From assembly GCA_036655775.1 (NCBI GenBank), contig JAVVPL010000030.1:1-19085 (forward strand): 19,085 bases of DNA, given 5' to 3'. The notes beneath the pieces are model-generated. The model ran no database searches. It was not told the DNA's origin and saw only the letters and a list, made by a program, of their open reading frames with translations. Numbering within the stretch: position 1 is the stretch's first letter; each line of letters opens with the position of its first letter. The stretch comes from JAVVPL01 sp036655775 (GTDB lineage: Bacteria > Bacteroidota > Bacteroidia > Bacteroidales > P3). The position numbers were made by a program, and so were the translations under genes. Below, piece by piece: positions 1-8,573 of the stretch.

Positions 1-1202
1 CTATTGACAATTAAAGTAATTTCATCTGAATAGGCATTGATAGGATAGCCTAAGTTGATAGGTTTTCCCCAACTGCCATTCGCTTGTTTTTTAGTGTAAA
101 AAAGATCCATTCCGCCCAAGCCATCATGCCCATTGGATGAGAAATAGAGAGTGCTTCCATCTGGATGAATAAAAGGGGTGCTTTCACTGCCAGAGGTATT
201 GATGCTTGGCCCTAAATTGAGGGGAGTTGTCCACGTGCCATTATCTTGTAGTTGGCTAGTCCAAATATCAGAAGCGCCTTGTCCATTTTCTCTATTGCTA
301 GCAAAATACAAAGTGCGTCCATCGGGAGCTATACAGGGTTGAGATTCCCAAGCGGGCGTATTGATAGGATAGCCAATATTAAAAGGTTTTCCCCACAGTT
401 TTCCTGTTTTGCGCGAAACAAAAATATCGCAACTGCCCAAGCCATTTTCTCGATTACAAGCGGCAAAAAACAAATATTTTCCATCGGGAGAAATGGATTG
501 TGCGCCTTCGTTTTCATCACTATTGATGGGCTCAGGCATACATTGAGCTTGTGTCCATACTCCTAGGCTATCTTTTGTAGAAACAAAAAAATCTTCTTCC
601 AAATGTGGGCTAGGGAATGGCTTTTCATAGCGTTTGGTAAAAATTAGCATTTGTCCATCCGCCGTGAGCGTAGGCAAATATTCATCGGCAGATGTATTAA
701 TACTATCCCCTAAATTATAAGGTTTAAAAGGAACTATATGTTTTGCTATTTCTAAGCTAATGCGATTTTTTTGTTGACGAACTTCCGCCTCCGACTTAAA
801 CTGTGCAGGCGCTTTGGGATGTTCCAAAAAAATTGTGAAATGCAAATCGGCTTCGGTATACATACCAATGCTTGATTCCAATTTTGCTAAAGTATAAAAG
901 GCTTGTGGGAAAAAATCGGGATTTAAACTTAGGGCCCGTCGATAACTGTAAACCGCACTATCTATAAAGTGGTTATCTTCATATAAAATGGCTTGTAATA
1001 AAAAGGCTTCCACAAAATTAGTATCCAAAACACAAGCTTTTTTGATTTCTGTCAAAGCCTCTTTATCTTGGCGAGCATCGTACAAAGTACGGGCTTTTTC
1101 GTATGAAAGATAGGCTTTGTGCGCATTTTTCATATAATTATTTTGCGTAAAACCTATACTGCTACAAAGTATGAAAACTATAAAAAAATGAATTTTACGC
1201 AT
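1..1202 (-). CDS. TPR / PD40 (WD40-like) beta-propeller protein, C-terminus outside window
   Basis: Reading leftward from ATG 1200-1202 the frame stays open for 400 codons to the window edge, so the gene is partial at its 3' end. The first 20 or so residues (start MRKIHFFIVFILCSSIGFTQ) form a signal peptide. Residues about 25-130 look like TPR helices, with pairs such as YRRALSLNPDF and a following tetratricopeptide-like block. From about residue 165 there are repeated propeller blades with the PD40 signature: SPDGKYLFFA, APDGRTLYFASNRENGQG and HPDGSTLYFSSNGHDGLGG, each followed by D-I/L-F/W and a W-G-x-P strand. In Bacteroidota this TPR-PD40 arrangement usually continues into an OmpA-like peptidoglycan-binding domain; that part is not visible. 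Likely a periplasmic or outer-membrane envelope protein. It starts 12 bp after uppP on the same strand and may be cotranscribed. The function of the family is poorly defined. Confidence 0.85.
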   Translation of the reverse strand, partial: MRKIHFFIVFILCSSIGFTQNNYMKNAHKAYLSYEKARTLYDARQDKEALTEIKKACVLDTNFVEAFLLQAILYEDNHFIDSAVYSYRRALSLNPDFFPQAFYTLAKLESSIGMYTEADLHFTIFLEHPKAPAQFKSEAEVRQQKNRISLEIAKHIVPFKPYNLGDSINTSADEYLPTLTADGQMLIFTKRYEKPFPSPHLEEDFFVSTKDSLGVWTQAQCMPEPINSDENEGAQSISPDGKYLFFAACNRENGLGSCDIFVSRKTGKLWGKPFNIGYPINTPAWESQPCIAPDGRTLYFASNRENGQGASDIWTSQLQDNGTWTTPLNLGPSINTSGSESTPFIHPDGSTLYFSSNGHDGLGGMDLFYTKKQANGSWGKPINLGYPINAYSDEITLIVN

Positions 1203-1214
1203 TATAATGTATTT

Positions 1215-1994
1215 TTAGAACACAATTGCTAAAGTCCCTACAATGGCGCAATAAATAGCAAAATAAATAAGTTTTCCTTTTTTTACAATATTAATCATAA
1301 ATTTACAAGCAAGCCAACCTGCTAAAAATGCAGCAACAAAGCCAATTACTAGAGGCATCAAATCGGCAGAAGCCATAGAAATATTGCCTTCGAGTAAACT
1401 CAAAAAGTTTTCGCCCAAGATAGGCACCAATACCATCAAAAAAGAAAAACGAGCCACACTCTCTTTTTTATTGCCCAATAATAATCCTGTAGCAATGGTT
1501 GTCCCTGAACGAGAAAGCCCAGGAAGTACGGCTACGGCTTGTGCAATACCAATGATAAAAGCATCTTTGAACCCTATTTCGTGTTTTCCCGAGGCCCAAA
1601 AATTAGCTAAAGTCAGCAATAAAGCTGTCAGAATAAGCATACAGCCCACAAGCAGCAAGCCATTACCAAACAAACTCTCTACTTGAGCTTTAAAAAAGAG
1701 ACCAATAAAAGCCACAGGTAACATTGAAAGTGCTATTTTGGCAATGTAAATAGTTTCTTCGTTCCACTTAAATTTAAATAAGCCTCCTAAAAGATGGCAA
1801 ATATCTTTCCAAAAAACTACAATAGTACTCAAAACCGTTGCCCCATGTACCACGACGGTAAAGGTCAATTCTTCTTTGAGTTCAACCCCCAATAAAACCT
1901 TGGCTATTTCAAGATGTCCACTACTACTGACAGGTAAAAATTCTGTAATTCCTTGAAGTAATCCAAGAATTAACGCTTCTAAATATGTCATCAT
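1215..1994 (-). CDS. uppP: Undecaprenyl-diphosphatase UppP (BacA family)
   Basis: Integral membrane phosphatase that converts undecaprenyl diphosphate to undecaprenyl phosphate, recycling the lipid carrier for peptidoglycan and other envelope polymers. At 259 aa it is about the usual family size. Both family motifs are present: LQGITEFLPVSSSGHL at residues 13-28 (Q14, E18, S24, H27) and PGLSRSGTT at 158-166, with the conserved Arg at 162. Hydrophobic segments run through most of the protein. It begins 6 bp after the DUF3098 gene and follows ftsX, an order often seen in Bacteroidota, so one operon is likely. The first two codons are both ATG (1992-1994 and 1989-1991), so the start is uncertain by one residue. 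Low-level bacitracin tolerance is a known property of the family, not something visible here. Confidence 0.96.
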   Translation of the reverse strand: MMTYLEALILGLLQGITEFLPVSSSGHLEIAKVLLGVELKEELTFTVVVHGATVLSTIVVFWKDICHLLGGLFKFKWNEETIYIAKIALSMLPVAFIGLFFKAQVESLFGNGLLLVGCMLILTALLLTLANFWASGKHEIGFKDAFIIGIAQAVAVLPGLSRSGTTIATGLLLGNKKESVARFSFLMVLVPILGENFLSLLEGNISMASADLMPLVIGFVAAFLAGWLACKFMINIVKKGKLIYFAIYCAIVGTLAIVF

Positions 1995-2000
1995 CAGCTA

Positions 2001-2297
2001 CTAGAGTTTTGGTCGTTTCATTATAGCAACAATTTCTACCGCAAAGCCTATCAACAGAATGAGAGGAGCTAAAACTAAACGACGAAAATCGAATAAACTC
2101 TCATTAAATTCTGTAAAACTTTTGGCTTCGCCACCCACCATAAGCATATAGCCAATGGCTAAAATAATTAATCCAGAAATCATTAAAATGTAATTAATTT
2201 TACCAAAAGCGAAATCAAAAAGTTTAGGTTGTGTACCTGTGGTTTTGGAAGACACTTTGGGTGGATTCGAGACCGTTTTGTTTGTCGTTGTGTTCAT
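2001..2297 (-). CDS. DUF3098 family small membrane protein
   Basis: This 98-aa protein has a polar, Thr/Ser/Lys-rich cytoplasmic N-terminus of about 28 residues, then two transmembrane segments (about 34-54 and 74-92). The connecting stretch GGEAKSFTEFNESLFDFRR and a basic tail (MKRPKL) match the DUF3098 family, which is found next to ftsX and uppP in Bacteroidota. It lies 29 bp downstream of ftsX and 6 bp upstream of uppP, so it is probably translated from the same transcript. Its function is unknown. The constant neighbours suggest a role linked to the divisome or envelope, which is inference only. Confidence 0.85.
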   Translation of the reverse strand: MNTTTNKTVSNPPKVSSKTTGTQPKLFDFAFGKINYILMISGLIILAIGYMLMVGGEAKSFTEFNESLFDFRRLVLAPLILLIGFAVEIVAIMKRPKL

Positions 2298-2326
2298 ATA
2301 TGTAAATAATTAGAATAAAATGTATT

Positions 2327-3211
2327 TTATTGATGAATGGAATCGGTATTTCTCATTTTGATAAACTTATTGACAGCAAAGAAAGCAGAGATAACGGTAA
2401 AAATAACCCCTATACAAATCAATAGAATAAAGACCATACTAAGGGCGATCCAATCGTTACTTCCTCCTATAACGTCGGGGATTTGTGTATGTAGATACCA
2501 AAGTAAAGCCCCTAAAAAGGTAGAAGCTACTAAAGCCGCAATACCACCTTGAACTAAACCATTTATCAAGAAAGGTTTACGGATAAAAGCAGAAGTTGCA
2601 CCCACTAATTGCATACTATTAATAATAAGCCGTTTTGAATAAATTAAAAGGCGCATTGTGTTGTTTATGAGCATAATGGCAATAAATAAGACCAAAGCAC
2701 TGATGATCAGTAACCAAAAACTAATGGTTTTTACATTATCATTGACCAAACTTACTAAATCTTTTTCATAATACACTTCTTTAACATTATGGTATCGTTT
2801 GATTTGACTTTCAAAATCGGCTATACTATCATTCTGTGTATAATCCGCATGTAATTTGACCTCAATAGAAGGAAGGAGAGGGTTGAAGCCCAAAAATTGT
2901 ACAAAATCTTCCCCTAGATCGTTGGTAAGTTCTTTAGCAGCCTCTTCTTTAGAAATATAACGGGTTGATTTTACTGCATCCGTAGAATCCAAAATGGTTT
3001 TTAATTCCAATACATCTTGTTCGCGCGTAAATTCTTTCAAAATTACGGTAAATCCGATGTTTTCCTTTACATAGGTGGAAATTTTATGACTATATACAAG
3101 CATGAGAGCTTGTAAACCAAGTAAGAATAAAACCAAACTAATTGATAAGACTGTGGTAATGTGCGAACTTCTAAGGCGTCGCTTTTGATATTTTTCGTCT
3201 TCTTGAATCAT
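2327..3211 (-). CDS. ftsX: Cell-division ABC transporter permease FtsX
   Basis: 294-aa permease of the FtsEX complex, which in studied bacteria couples FtsE ATP hydrolysis to activation of periplasmic peptidoglycan hydrolases at the division site. The topology fits: one N-terminal transmembrane helix (about residues 18-38), a periplasmic domain (about 40-160, including SKEEAAKEL and GFNPLLPSIEVKL), then three helices (about 163-183, 215-236 and 258-282). The FtsX-type NTMRL.IYSKR..I..MQLVGAT..FI..PF cytoplasmic region sits between helices 2 and 3. No ftsE is in the window, which is common in Bacteroidota, where ftsE and ftsX are often unlinked. It is the first gene of the leftward cluster and has its own promoter candidate just upstream. 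Confidence 0.93.
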   Translation of the reverse strand: MIQEDEKYQKRRLRSSHITTVLSISLVLFLLGLQALMLVYSHKISTYVKENIGFTVILKEFTREQDVLELKTILDSTDAVKSTRYISKEEAAKELTNDLGEDFVQFLGFNPLLPSIEVKLHADYTQNDSIADFESQIKRYHNVKEVYYEKDLVSLVNDNVKTISFWLLIISALVLFIAIMLINNTMRLLIYSKRLIINSMQLVGATSAFIRKPFLINGLVQGGIAALVASTFLGALLWYLHTQIPDVIGGSNDWIALSMVFILLICIGVIFTVISAFFAVNKFIKMRNTDSIHQ

Positions 3212-3231
3212 AGATATTAAAAATTAATCTA

Positions 3232-3262
3232 CAAAAATAAGTAAAATTTTTGAAAGCAGCAA
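3232..3262 (-). promoter_or_regulatory. Bacteroidota-type promoter candidate for ftsX
   Basis: Read on the minus strand, TTG (3260-3262) is followed after 20 nt by TATTTTTG (3232-3239), matching the TTG-N19-21-TAnnTTTG pattern of the primary Bacteroidota sigma factor. The -7 element ends about 20 nt before the ftsX ATG, giving a short leader. It would drive the ftsX-DUF3098-uppP group. Confidence 0.5.
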
Positions 3263-3327
3263 TGTGAGAGAGGGAATAATTACAAATTAAATATCTATCA
3301 AAAATCCTATTTTTAACAAAAAAAACG

Positions 3328-3335
3328 TAAATTTG
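3328..3335 (+). promoter_or_regulatory. Promoter -7 element candidate for the FISUMP lipoprotein
   Basis: TAAATTTG fits the TAnnTTTG consensus and sits 14 nt before the ATG at 3350. No clear TTG or TTTG lies 19-21 nt further upstream, so only half of the promoter is convincing. Confidence 0.35.
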
Positions 3336-3349
3336 CAAAAAAATAAATT

Positions 3350-4081
3350 ATGATTTTCAAAATGCACTCTATATTTCATAAAAATCTTATTTGCTTTGTG
3401 TTTGGGATGATCCTTTTATTGAGTTTTGCGTGTAAGCGTGATTTTGGAGATCTCTCCTACGAGTCGTCCATCAAAGATATTGACGGCAATATATATCCAA
3501 CCGTCAAAATTGGCGAACAAGTGTGGATGGCTAGCAATTTACGAGTACATCGTTTTTGTAATGGAGACTCCATTCCCTATATTTGCGATACGATAAAATG
3601 GGATTCTATCAATAGTGATACCGTAGCAAAAGCAGCGTATTGTTATTATGAAAACGATACTACCGCTCGCACCTTAGATACCTTAGGGGCTTTATACAAT
3701 TGGTATGCAGCTTCGGACGGGCGTAAACTTTGTCCACAAGGCTATCATCTCCCATCCAAAGTGGAATGGGAACGCATGGTCAAATTTTTGGGTGGAAAAG
3801 ATAAGGCTGGGGCTCGACTTAAATCAAATGATTCTTCATTTTGGACCAAACCCGTATTAGGATTGAATGATGTACTTGGTTTCAATGCGCTTCCTGCAGG
3901 AGGGCGCGATCCCAAGGGTTTTTTTGACAATCGCAAAGGTTTATATGGATTTTTCTGGACCTCTACCGCCTATGAAAATCGAGATGCTTGGATTTTTTAT
4001 GTGTTTAGTAATCACGAAGCGGCCATTACCAAATATAGTCGTAAAGGCTTTGGGTATTCGGTACGTTGCATCAAAGATTAA
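3350..4081 (+). CDS. FISUMP-domain lipoprotein
   Basis: A 243-aa protein with a lipoprotein signal: a hydrophobic stretch ending in LLLSFAC, with Cys28 as the probable lipidated residue. Next come DIDGNIYPTVKIGEQVWMA (residues 43-61) and, near the C-terminus, YGFFWTST and GYSVRCIKD. These are hallmarks of the Fibrobacter succinogenes major paralogous (FISUMP) domain, a C-type-lectin-like fold common in surface lipoproteins of Bacteroidota and Fibrobacterota. The middle (YNWYAASDGRKLCPQGYHL, then PSKVEWERM) is also diagnostic. Molecular function is not established for most members; adhesion or carbohydrate binding is a guess. Met5 (ATG at 3362) is an alternative start that still leaves a complete signal peptide. 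It is a single-gene unit, divergent from ftsX. Confidence 0.85.
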   Translation: MIFKMHSIFHKNLICFVFGMILLLSFACKRDFGDLSYESSIKDIDGNIYPTVKIGEQVWMASNLRVHRFCNGDSIPYICDTIKWDSINSDTVAKAAYCYYENDTTARTLDTLGALYNWYAASDGRKLCPQGYHLPSKVEWERMVKFLGGKDKAGARLKSNDSSFWTKPVLGLNDVLGFNALPAGGRDPKGFFDNRKGLYGFFWTSTAYENRDAWIFYVFSNHEAAITKYSRKGFGYSVRCIKD

Positions 4082-4174
4082 AAATTTGTTTCAATAAGGG
4101 AACGGAGTCTTTAGCACCATCGATTCAAAAAACATGAAATCTCAAATAGTGTTCAAAGATTTTTTCGGTGTTTT

Positions 4175-4206
4175 CTTGATTATTTCAAGTATTTTTCGGT
4201 ACTTTG
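4175..4206 (+). promoter_or_regulatory. Weak promoter candidate for leuS
   Basis: CTTG (4175-4178), 21 nt, then TACTTTG (4200-4206) resembles the Bacteroidota promoter, with one base missing in the -7 box. It would give a leader of about 115 nt that includes the AT-rich hairpin at 4235-4269. The assembly gap at 4219-4228 falls inside that leader, so the true distance to leuS is unknown. Confidence 0.25.
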
Positions 4207-4218
4207 TATAAAATTTGA

Positions 4219-4228
4219 NNNNNNNNNN
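4219..4228. other. Assembly gap (10 N)
   Basis: Ten N between the FISUMP gene and leuS. The other 10-N run in leuS cannot be the true length, so this one is probably also a placeholder. The flanks (4082-4218 and 4229-4327) are AT-rich and contain no gene I can support. Confidence 0.95.
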
Positions 4229-4234
4229 TTGATT

Positions 4235-4269
4235 ATATATCTAATTGTTTAATATTAAATTAGATATAT
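4235..4269. repeat. AT-rich 12-bp perfect inverted repeat upstream of leuS
   Basis: ATATATCTAATT (4235-4246) and AATTAGATATAT (4258-4269) are exact reverse complements separated by 11 nt. The core TTTAATATTAAA is itself palindromic. As RNA this is a hairpin containing only A-U pairs, apart from one G-C pair. It starts 6 nt after the 10-N gap, so it may belong to a repeat that broke the assembly. It lacks a GC-rich stem with a T tract, so it is not a typical terminator. Confidence 0.5.
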
Positions 4270-4327
4270 TAATAAAGTTGAATTGAAAAAGTTTTAAATT
4301 TTTAATACATCACGAGGTATCGTATCT

Positions 4328-7203
4328 ATGGATTACAATTTCAGAGAAATAGAGCAAAAATGGCAAGCCTATTGGGCAAAACAAAAAACATTTAAAGCTG
4401 ACAACAAGGCTTCTAAACCTAAATATTATGTGTTAGACATGTTCCCTTATCCTTCGGGAGCGGGTTTGCATGTGGGACATCCCTTAGGATATATCGCTAG
4501 CGACATCATTGCTCGTTACAAACGTTTGCAAGGTTTTAATGTATTACATCCCATGGGCTATGATGCCTACGGTTTGCCCGCAGAGCAGTATGCCATACAA
4601 ACGGGGCAACATCCCGCAATTACAACCGAAAAGAATATTCAACGCTATCGGCAACAGTTAGATCAAATTGGTTTTTCTTTTGATTGGGATCGAGAAGTAC
4701 GTACTTGTGATCCCGCTTATTATAAATGGACCCAATGGACTTTTATACAATTATTTAATCATTGGTACGACCAAAAAGCACAAAAGGCTCGCCCTATTGC
4801 TGATTTGGAAAATCTTTTTGCCAAAGAAGGGAATGCCCCCTTACAAGCCCACGCACAAGCGGCTTGTAATTTAGATACGCCTGTATTTACGGCAGAACAA
4901 TGGAAGGCAAGTACCGAAAAAGAACAACAAATTTATTTGATGAACTATCGTCTAGCCTATCTTTGTGACACCTTAGTCAATTGGTGCCCTCAATTGGGGA
5001 CCGTCTTAGCCAATGATGAGGTTGTCAGTGGGTTGTCGGTGCGTGGAGGCTATACTGTAGAACGCAAACTAATGCGTCAGTGGTCATTACGAATTACGGC
5101 CTATTGCGATCGTTTAGTTGCGGATTTAAATAGTGTAGATTGGAGCGATTCACTCAAAGAAATACAAAAAAACTGGATAGGTAAAAGTATAGGAGCTTCG
5201 GTGTTTTTCGATCTAGTAGATTCTAAACCGCAAAAAATAGAAGTTTTTACAACTCGTCCCGATACCCTGTTTGGCGTTAGTTTTATGGTGCTTTGTCCTG
5301 AATATGAAGCGATGGATAGCTTAGTTACTTCAGCTCAAAAAACAGAAGTAGAAGCCTATATTCAGTGGGCCAAAAATAGAACTGAAAGAGAACGACAAGC
5401 AGAAATCAATAAGGTGAGTGGCGTATTTACTGGATCGTATGCCAAAAATCCATTTACGCAAGAAAAAATTCCTATTTGGGTTTCAGAATATGTGTTAGCA
5501 GGCTATGGCACAGGCGCTATTATGGCAGTACCCGCTCACGATAGCCGTGATTATCGTTTTGCTAAATATTTTAATTTACCTATTCGTCAAGTGGTAGAAG
5601 GTGGGGATATTACCCAAGAAGCCTTTGAAGCCAAAGAGGGTATTTTGATCCATTCCGATTTTCTCAATGGTTTGTCTGTAAAAGAGGCAATTGCCAAAAT
5701 GGTAAAAGAAATTGAAGCGAGAGCTTTGGGTAAAGCCAAGGTGAATTTTCGTTTACGAGATGCTATTTTTAGTAGACAACGCTATTGGGGTGAACCTTTT
5801 CCTGTCTATTATAAAGAGGGGATGCCCTATATGTTGGACGAAAGTGAATTGCCCTTAACTCTACCCGAAGTAAAAACGTATCTTCCTACTTCCAATGGAG
5901 AACCCCCTTTGGCCAGAGCCGAAAATTGGCTTAGCAAAGCAGGATATCCATTAGAAACCAATACCATGCCTGGCTTTGCGGGGTCTAGTGCCTATTATTT
6001 ACGTTATATGGATCCCCACAATTCAGACGTTTATTTTTCAAAAGAAGCCAATGCCTATTGGGAAAATGTAGATTTATATATTGGAGGTGCAGAGCATGCC
6101 ACGGGGCATCTTATCTATGCTCGTTTTTGGAATAAATTTCTCTTTGATATGGGTTTGGTTTGCCAAGCAGAACCGTTTAAGAAATTAATCAATCAAGGTA
6201 TGATCCAAGGTCGTTCTAGTTTTGTATATCGATTAAATCCCAGCAAATATATCGATTATCTCTCTCAACATCCCCAATATGCAGGTTTACCATCCGTGGG
6301 AAGGGAAAACGAAGAAGCCTTAAAAAAGACTTTAATATATGTANNNNNNNNNNCATAGAAGGGCGGGCCGCATTTACCGATGCAGTGCATGTAGATATTC
6401 ATTTGGTGGAAAATGATATTTTAAATACCGAAGGTTTTAAAAATTGGATGCCCGATTTGGCACAAGCGCAATTTATTTGTGAGGAAAACCACACGTATAT
6501 TTGTGGATGGGAGATAGAAAAAATGTCGAAATCGATGTATAATGTACAAAATCCAGATGAATTGGTTCAACAATATGGTGCCGATACTTTGCGAATGTAC
6601 GAAATGTTTTTAGGCCCATTGGAACAATCGAAACCTTGGGATACACAAGGTATAGAAGGAGTGTATCGTTTTTTACGCAAGTTTTGGCGATTGTTTCACA
6701 CCGAGCAATGGGAGTGGAACCTAGTTCAAACGGAACCTACAGCTGCAGAATACAAATGTCTACATAAATCAATCAAAAAAATCAAAGAAGATACGGAACG
6801 TTTTTCTTTCAATACCGCGGTGAGTGCTTTTATGATTTGCGTGAATGAATTAGGCGACTTAAAATGCAATAAACAAGCTATTTTGGAACCTCTCGTAATT
6901 TTATTATCGCCTTATGCGCCACATATTAGTGAGGAAATATGGGCTTTATTGGGTCATACAGAGAGTATTAGTTTCGCTTCACTACCCCAATTTGAAGAAA
7001 AGTATGTGGTAGAAAATAGTTTTACCTATCCCATATCTTTTAATGGGAAAACTCGATTTATGTTGAGCCTGCCTTTAAATATTTCTAAAGAAGAAATAGA
7101 GAAACAAGTATTAGCCTCTTCGGATGCCCAAAAATGGATAGGAGAAGGGGGTGTAAAAAAAGTAATTGTCGTACCTGGTAAAATTGTAAATATTGTAGTA
7201 TAA
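4328..7203 (+). CDS. leuS: Leucyl-tRNA synthetase (interrupted by an assembly gap)
   Basis: Class I synthetase that charges tRNA(Leu). The HIGH motif appears as HVGH at residues 48-51, and the KMSKS loop is exact at 6520-6534. The CP1 editing domain is present, with TTRPDTLFGVSF and the AIMAVPAHDSRDYRFA segment that contains the editing aspartates. The frame is open from ATG 4328 through codon 672 (ending at 6343). After ten N it continues in a different frame from 6355 (IEGRAAFTDAVHVDIHLV) to TAA at 7201-7203. The missing length must leave remainder 2 when divided by 3, so ten N cannot be the real size and the apparent frameshift is an artefact. A GAGG (4314-4317) lies 10 nt before the ATG, a rather clear Shine-Dalgarno for this phylum. 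Single-gene unit, convergent with the prenyltransferase. Confidence 0.95.
6344..6353. other. Assembly gap (10 N) inside leuS
   Basis: Ten N in the inserted region between the connecting domain and the KMSKS-bearing part of leuS. The reading frame shifts across it. Because the amino-acid sequence on both sides is good LeuRS, this is a join of unknown size, not a mutation. Confidence 0.95.
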
Positions 7204-7204
7204 A

Positions 7205-7258
7205 GATGCGATACGCCTAGTATTTATAGCTAAGAAATAGGTCGAATATTATCGCATC
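7205..7258. terminator. Inverted repeat between convergent leuS and prenyltransferase, possible bidirectional terminator
   Basis: GATGCGATA (7205-7213) and TATCGCATC (7250-7258) are a perfect 9-bp inverted repeat. CCTA (7216-7219) and TAGG inside the loop can extend the pairing. It starts 2 nt after the leuS stop and overlaps the last codons of the minus-strand prenyltransferase gene. The position between two convergent genes fits a shared terminator. A strong T tract is missing on either side, which lowers confidence. Confidence 0.45.
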
Positions 7259-8262
7259 ACAATTTGCAAGATAAAATCCAAGATAAGGGCCAAGATAAAA
7301 AAGCCTGAAAATGTTTTGTTATATATATATGCCGTAGCTGAAAAATAAGGTACCCAAGCCTTATGCGCATCGGTTTCAGCATTTTGACAAGGATGCCAAA
7401 ACACTTTTACTGCATGCCAAAATGCAGGAATGGCGAATAAGACAAGAACGATACTCCATGAAATATAGCCAAATAAAAACAATATAAAGCAAAGTACATA
7501 TTGAGCTACCCAAAAACCGATTGAGGCATGGCGAGCAATGCGTTCACCAAAGAGCACGGGTAGGGTATAGGCTTGTTTGACTTGATCGCGTTTTATTTTA
7601 TCAATATGGCTACTAAACAGAACATTAATAGGCCCTAAAGCATAAATGATCGCAATTAAAAAAACTTCCGAATTTAAAATAGGTAGAACGCCTCCAGAAC
7701 AAGCAAAATAACTCCCACACACCATCAAGGGACCCCATACAAATAAAGCAATAGGTTCTCCTAAGCCTATGTATTTTAAAGGCCAAGTGTAAAGTAAAAT
7801 ACATAAAGCCGCGGTTAAGGCCATATATAAAGTACGTATATCGGTGCGTAAAATTAGAATTGAAATACAAATAAGTGCCACAAGACCTGAAAAAAGTAAG
7901 TATTTACTCCATTGTTTTAAAGTAATATATCCATTTTCCAACACTTGCATGCCATATTGAGGTCGAAAATCACGGGTTTGATCTTTTTTTTGCGGATGAT
8001 CAATAAATTCATCAATTAAATTCATACAAGCATGTGCAAATATAAGGCCTAGTAAGCATAGTAAAAAATCGAGTACATTGAAAGCGCCATTTTTATAGGC
8101 TAAAAAACCGCCCAAAATTACTGTGGAAGCCGTCATCAAAAGTATGGGAGCGCGTATAATAGTTAAATATTTAGAAACAATATCTAAGGTATTCCACTTT
8201 TCTTTGGTTTCTATATCGTGAATATTGAGGAAGGCATTGCGCCACAATTTAAAATTTGACAT
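7249..8262 (-). CDS. UbiA-family prenyltransferase (MenA-like)
   Basis: A 337-aa polytopic membrane protein with about eight or nine hydrophobic segments. The two Mg-diphosphate motifs of UbiA enzymes are recognisable: NLIDEFID at 81-88 (N81, D84, D88; the usual ND pair is NL here) and HIDKIKRDQVKQAYTLPVLFGE at 219-240 (D221, D226, then the TLPVLFGE block). PLKYIGLGEPIALFVWGPLMV at 161-181 is also typical of MenA-type 1,4-dihydroxy-2-naphthoate prenyltransferases and their relatives. The enzyme should transfer a polyprenyl chain to an aromatic or other acceptor in the membrane; menaquinone synthesis is plausible. No other quinone genes are nearby and a polar N-terminal extension of about 30 residues precedes the first helix, so the substrate is left open. 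It is divergent from the aquaporin gene. Confidence 0.8.
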   Translation of the reverse strand: MSNFKLWRNAFLNIHDIETKEKWNTLDIVSKYLTIIRAPILLMTASTVILGGFLAYKNGAFNVLDFLLCLLGLIFAHACMNLIDEFIDHPQKKDQTRDFRPQYGMQVLENGYITLKQWSKYLLFSGLVALICISILILRTDIRTLYMALTAALCILLYTWPLKYIGLGEPIALFVWGPLMVCGSYFACSGGVLPILNSEVFLIAIIYALGPINVLFSSHIDKIKRDQVKQAYTLPVLFGERIARHASIGFWVAQYVLCFILFLFGYISWSIVLVLFAIPAFWHAVKVFWHPCQNAETDAHKAWVPYFSATAYIYNKTFSGFFILALILDFILQIVMR

Positions 8263-8301
8263 GGCTGATTTACTTAAGGGGCAAATTTGTAATTAGGGAG
8301 G

Positions 8302-8309
8302 CAAATGTA
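8302..8309 (-). promoter_or_regulatory. Promoter -7 element candidate for the prenyltransferase gene
   Basis: TACATTTG on the minus strand matches TAnnTTTG and lies about 40 nt before the ATG at 8262. No good TTG is seen 20 nt further upstream, so this is a half-supported site. Confidence 0.4.
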
Positions 8310-8398
8310 CGGATTTTTTTTGAATAAGTGAATGTAAAATATATAGAATTAAATGGGCTAAAATCAAAACATATACTTAAAACATCAAAAAAATAGAG

Positions 8399-8427
8399 TT
8401 TAATATGTAAATAAATTACTATCTTTG
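8399..8427 (+). promoter_or_regulatory. Promoter candidate for the aquaporin gene
   Basis: TATCTTTG (8420-8427) is a good Bacteroidota -7 box. TTTA at 8399-8402, 17 nt upstream, is an imperfect -33 element. The predicted leader to the preferred ATG (8574) is about 140 nt; I see no riboswitch fold in it. Confidence 0.4.
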
Positions 8428-8573
8428 TGAGTGCTTATAAAATGTATACTGATTCAATGTGCTTTATTATATAAGGTATAATACATATAGTAGAAGAGAT
8501 ATAAATATAATTGGATGTATGGAGCTCCGTCCATAACATAAATAAGAGTTCTTCATTAAAATTTTATACAATT

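Noticed and set aside
252..566. 104-codon plus-strand ORF opposite the PD40 gene
   Set aside because: It is antisense to a clear protein with propeller repeats and has no independent support; the same applies to the other antisense ORFs in uppP, mutB and the Smr gene.
4134..4211. 25-codon ORF between the FISUMP gene and leuS
   Set aside because: Phe/Ile-rich, no ribosome-binding context or family match; likely chance in AT-rich DNA.
4328..7203. leuS as a pseudogene or two genes
   Set aside because: The only break is at ten N; motifs are intact on both sides.
8511..8573. Upstream ATG for the aquaporin
   Set aside because: The added 21 residues are polar and unlike the family; ATG 8574 gives the AqpZ length.
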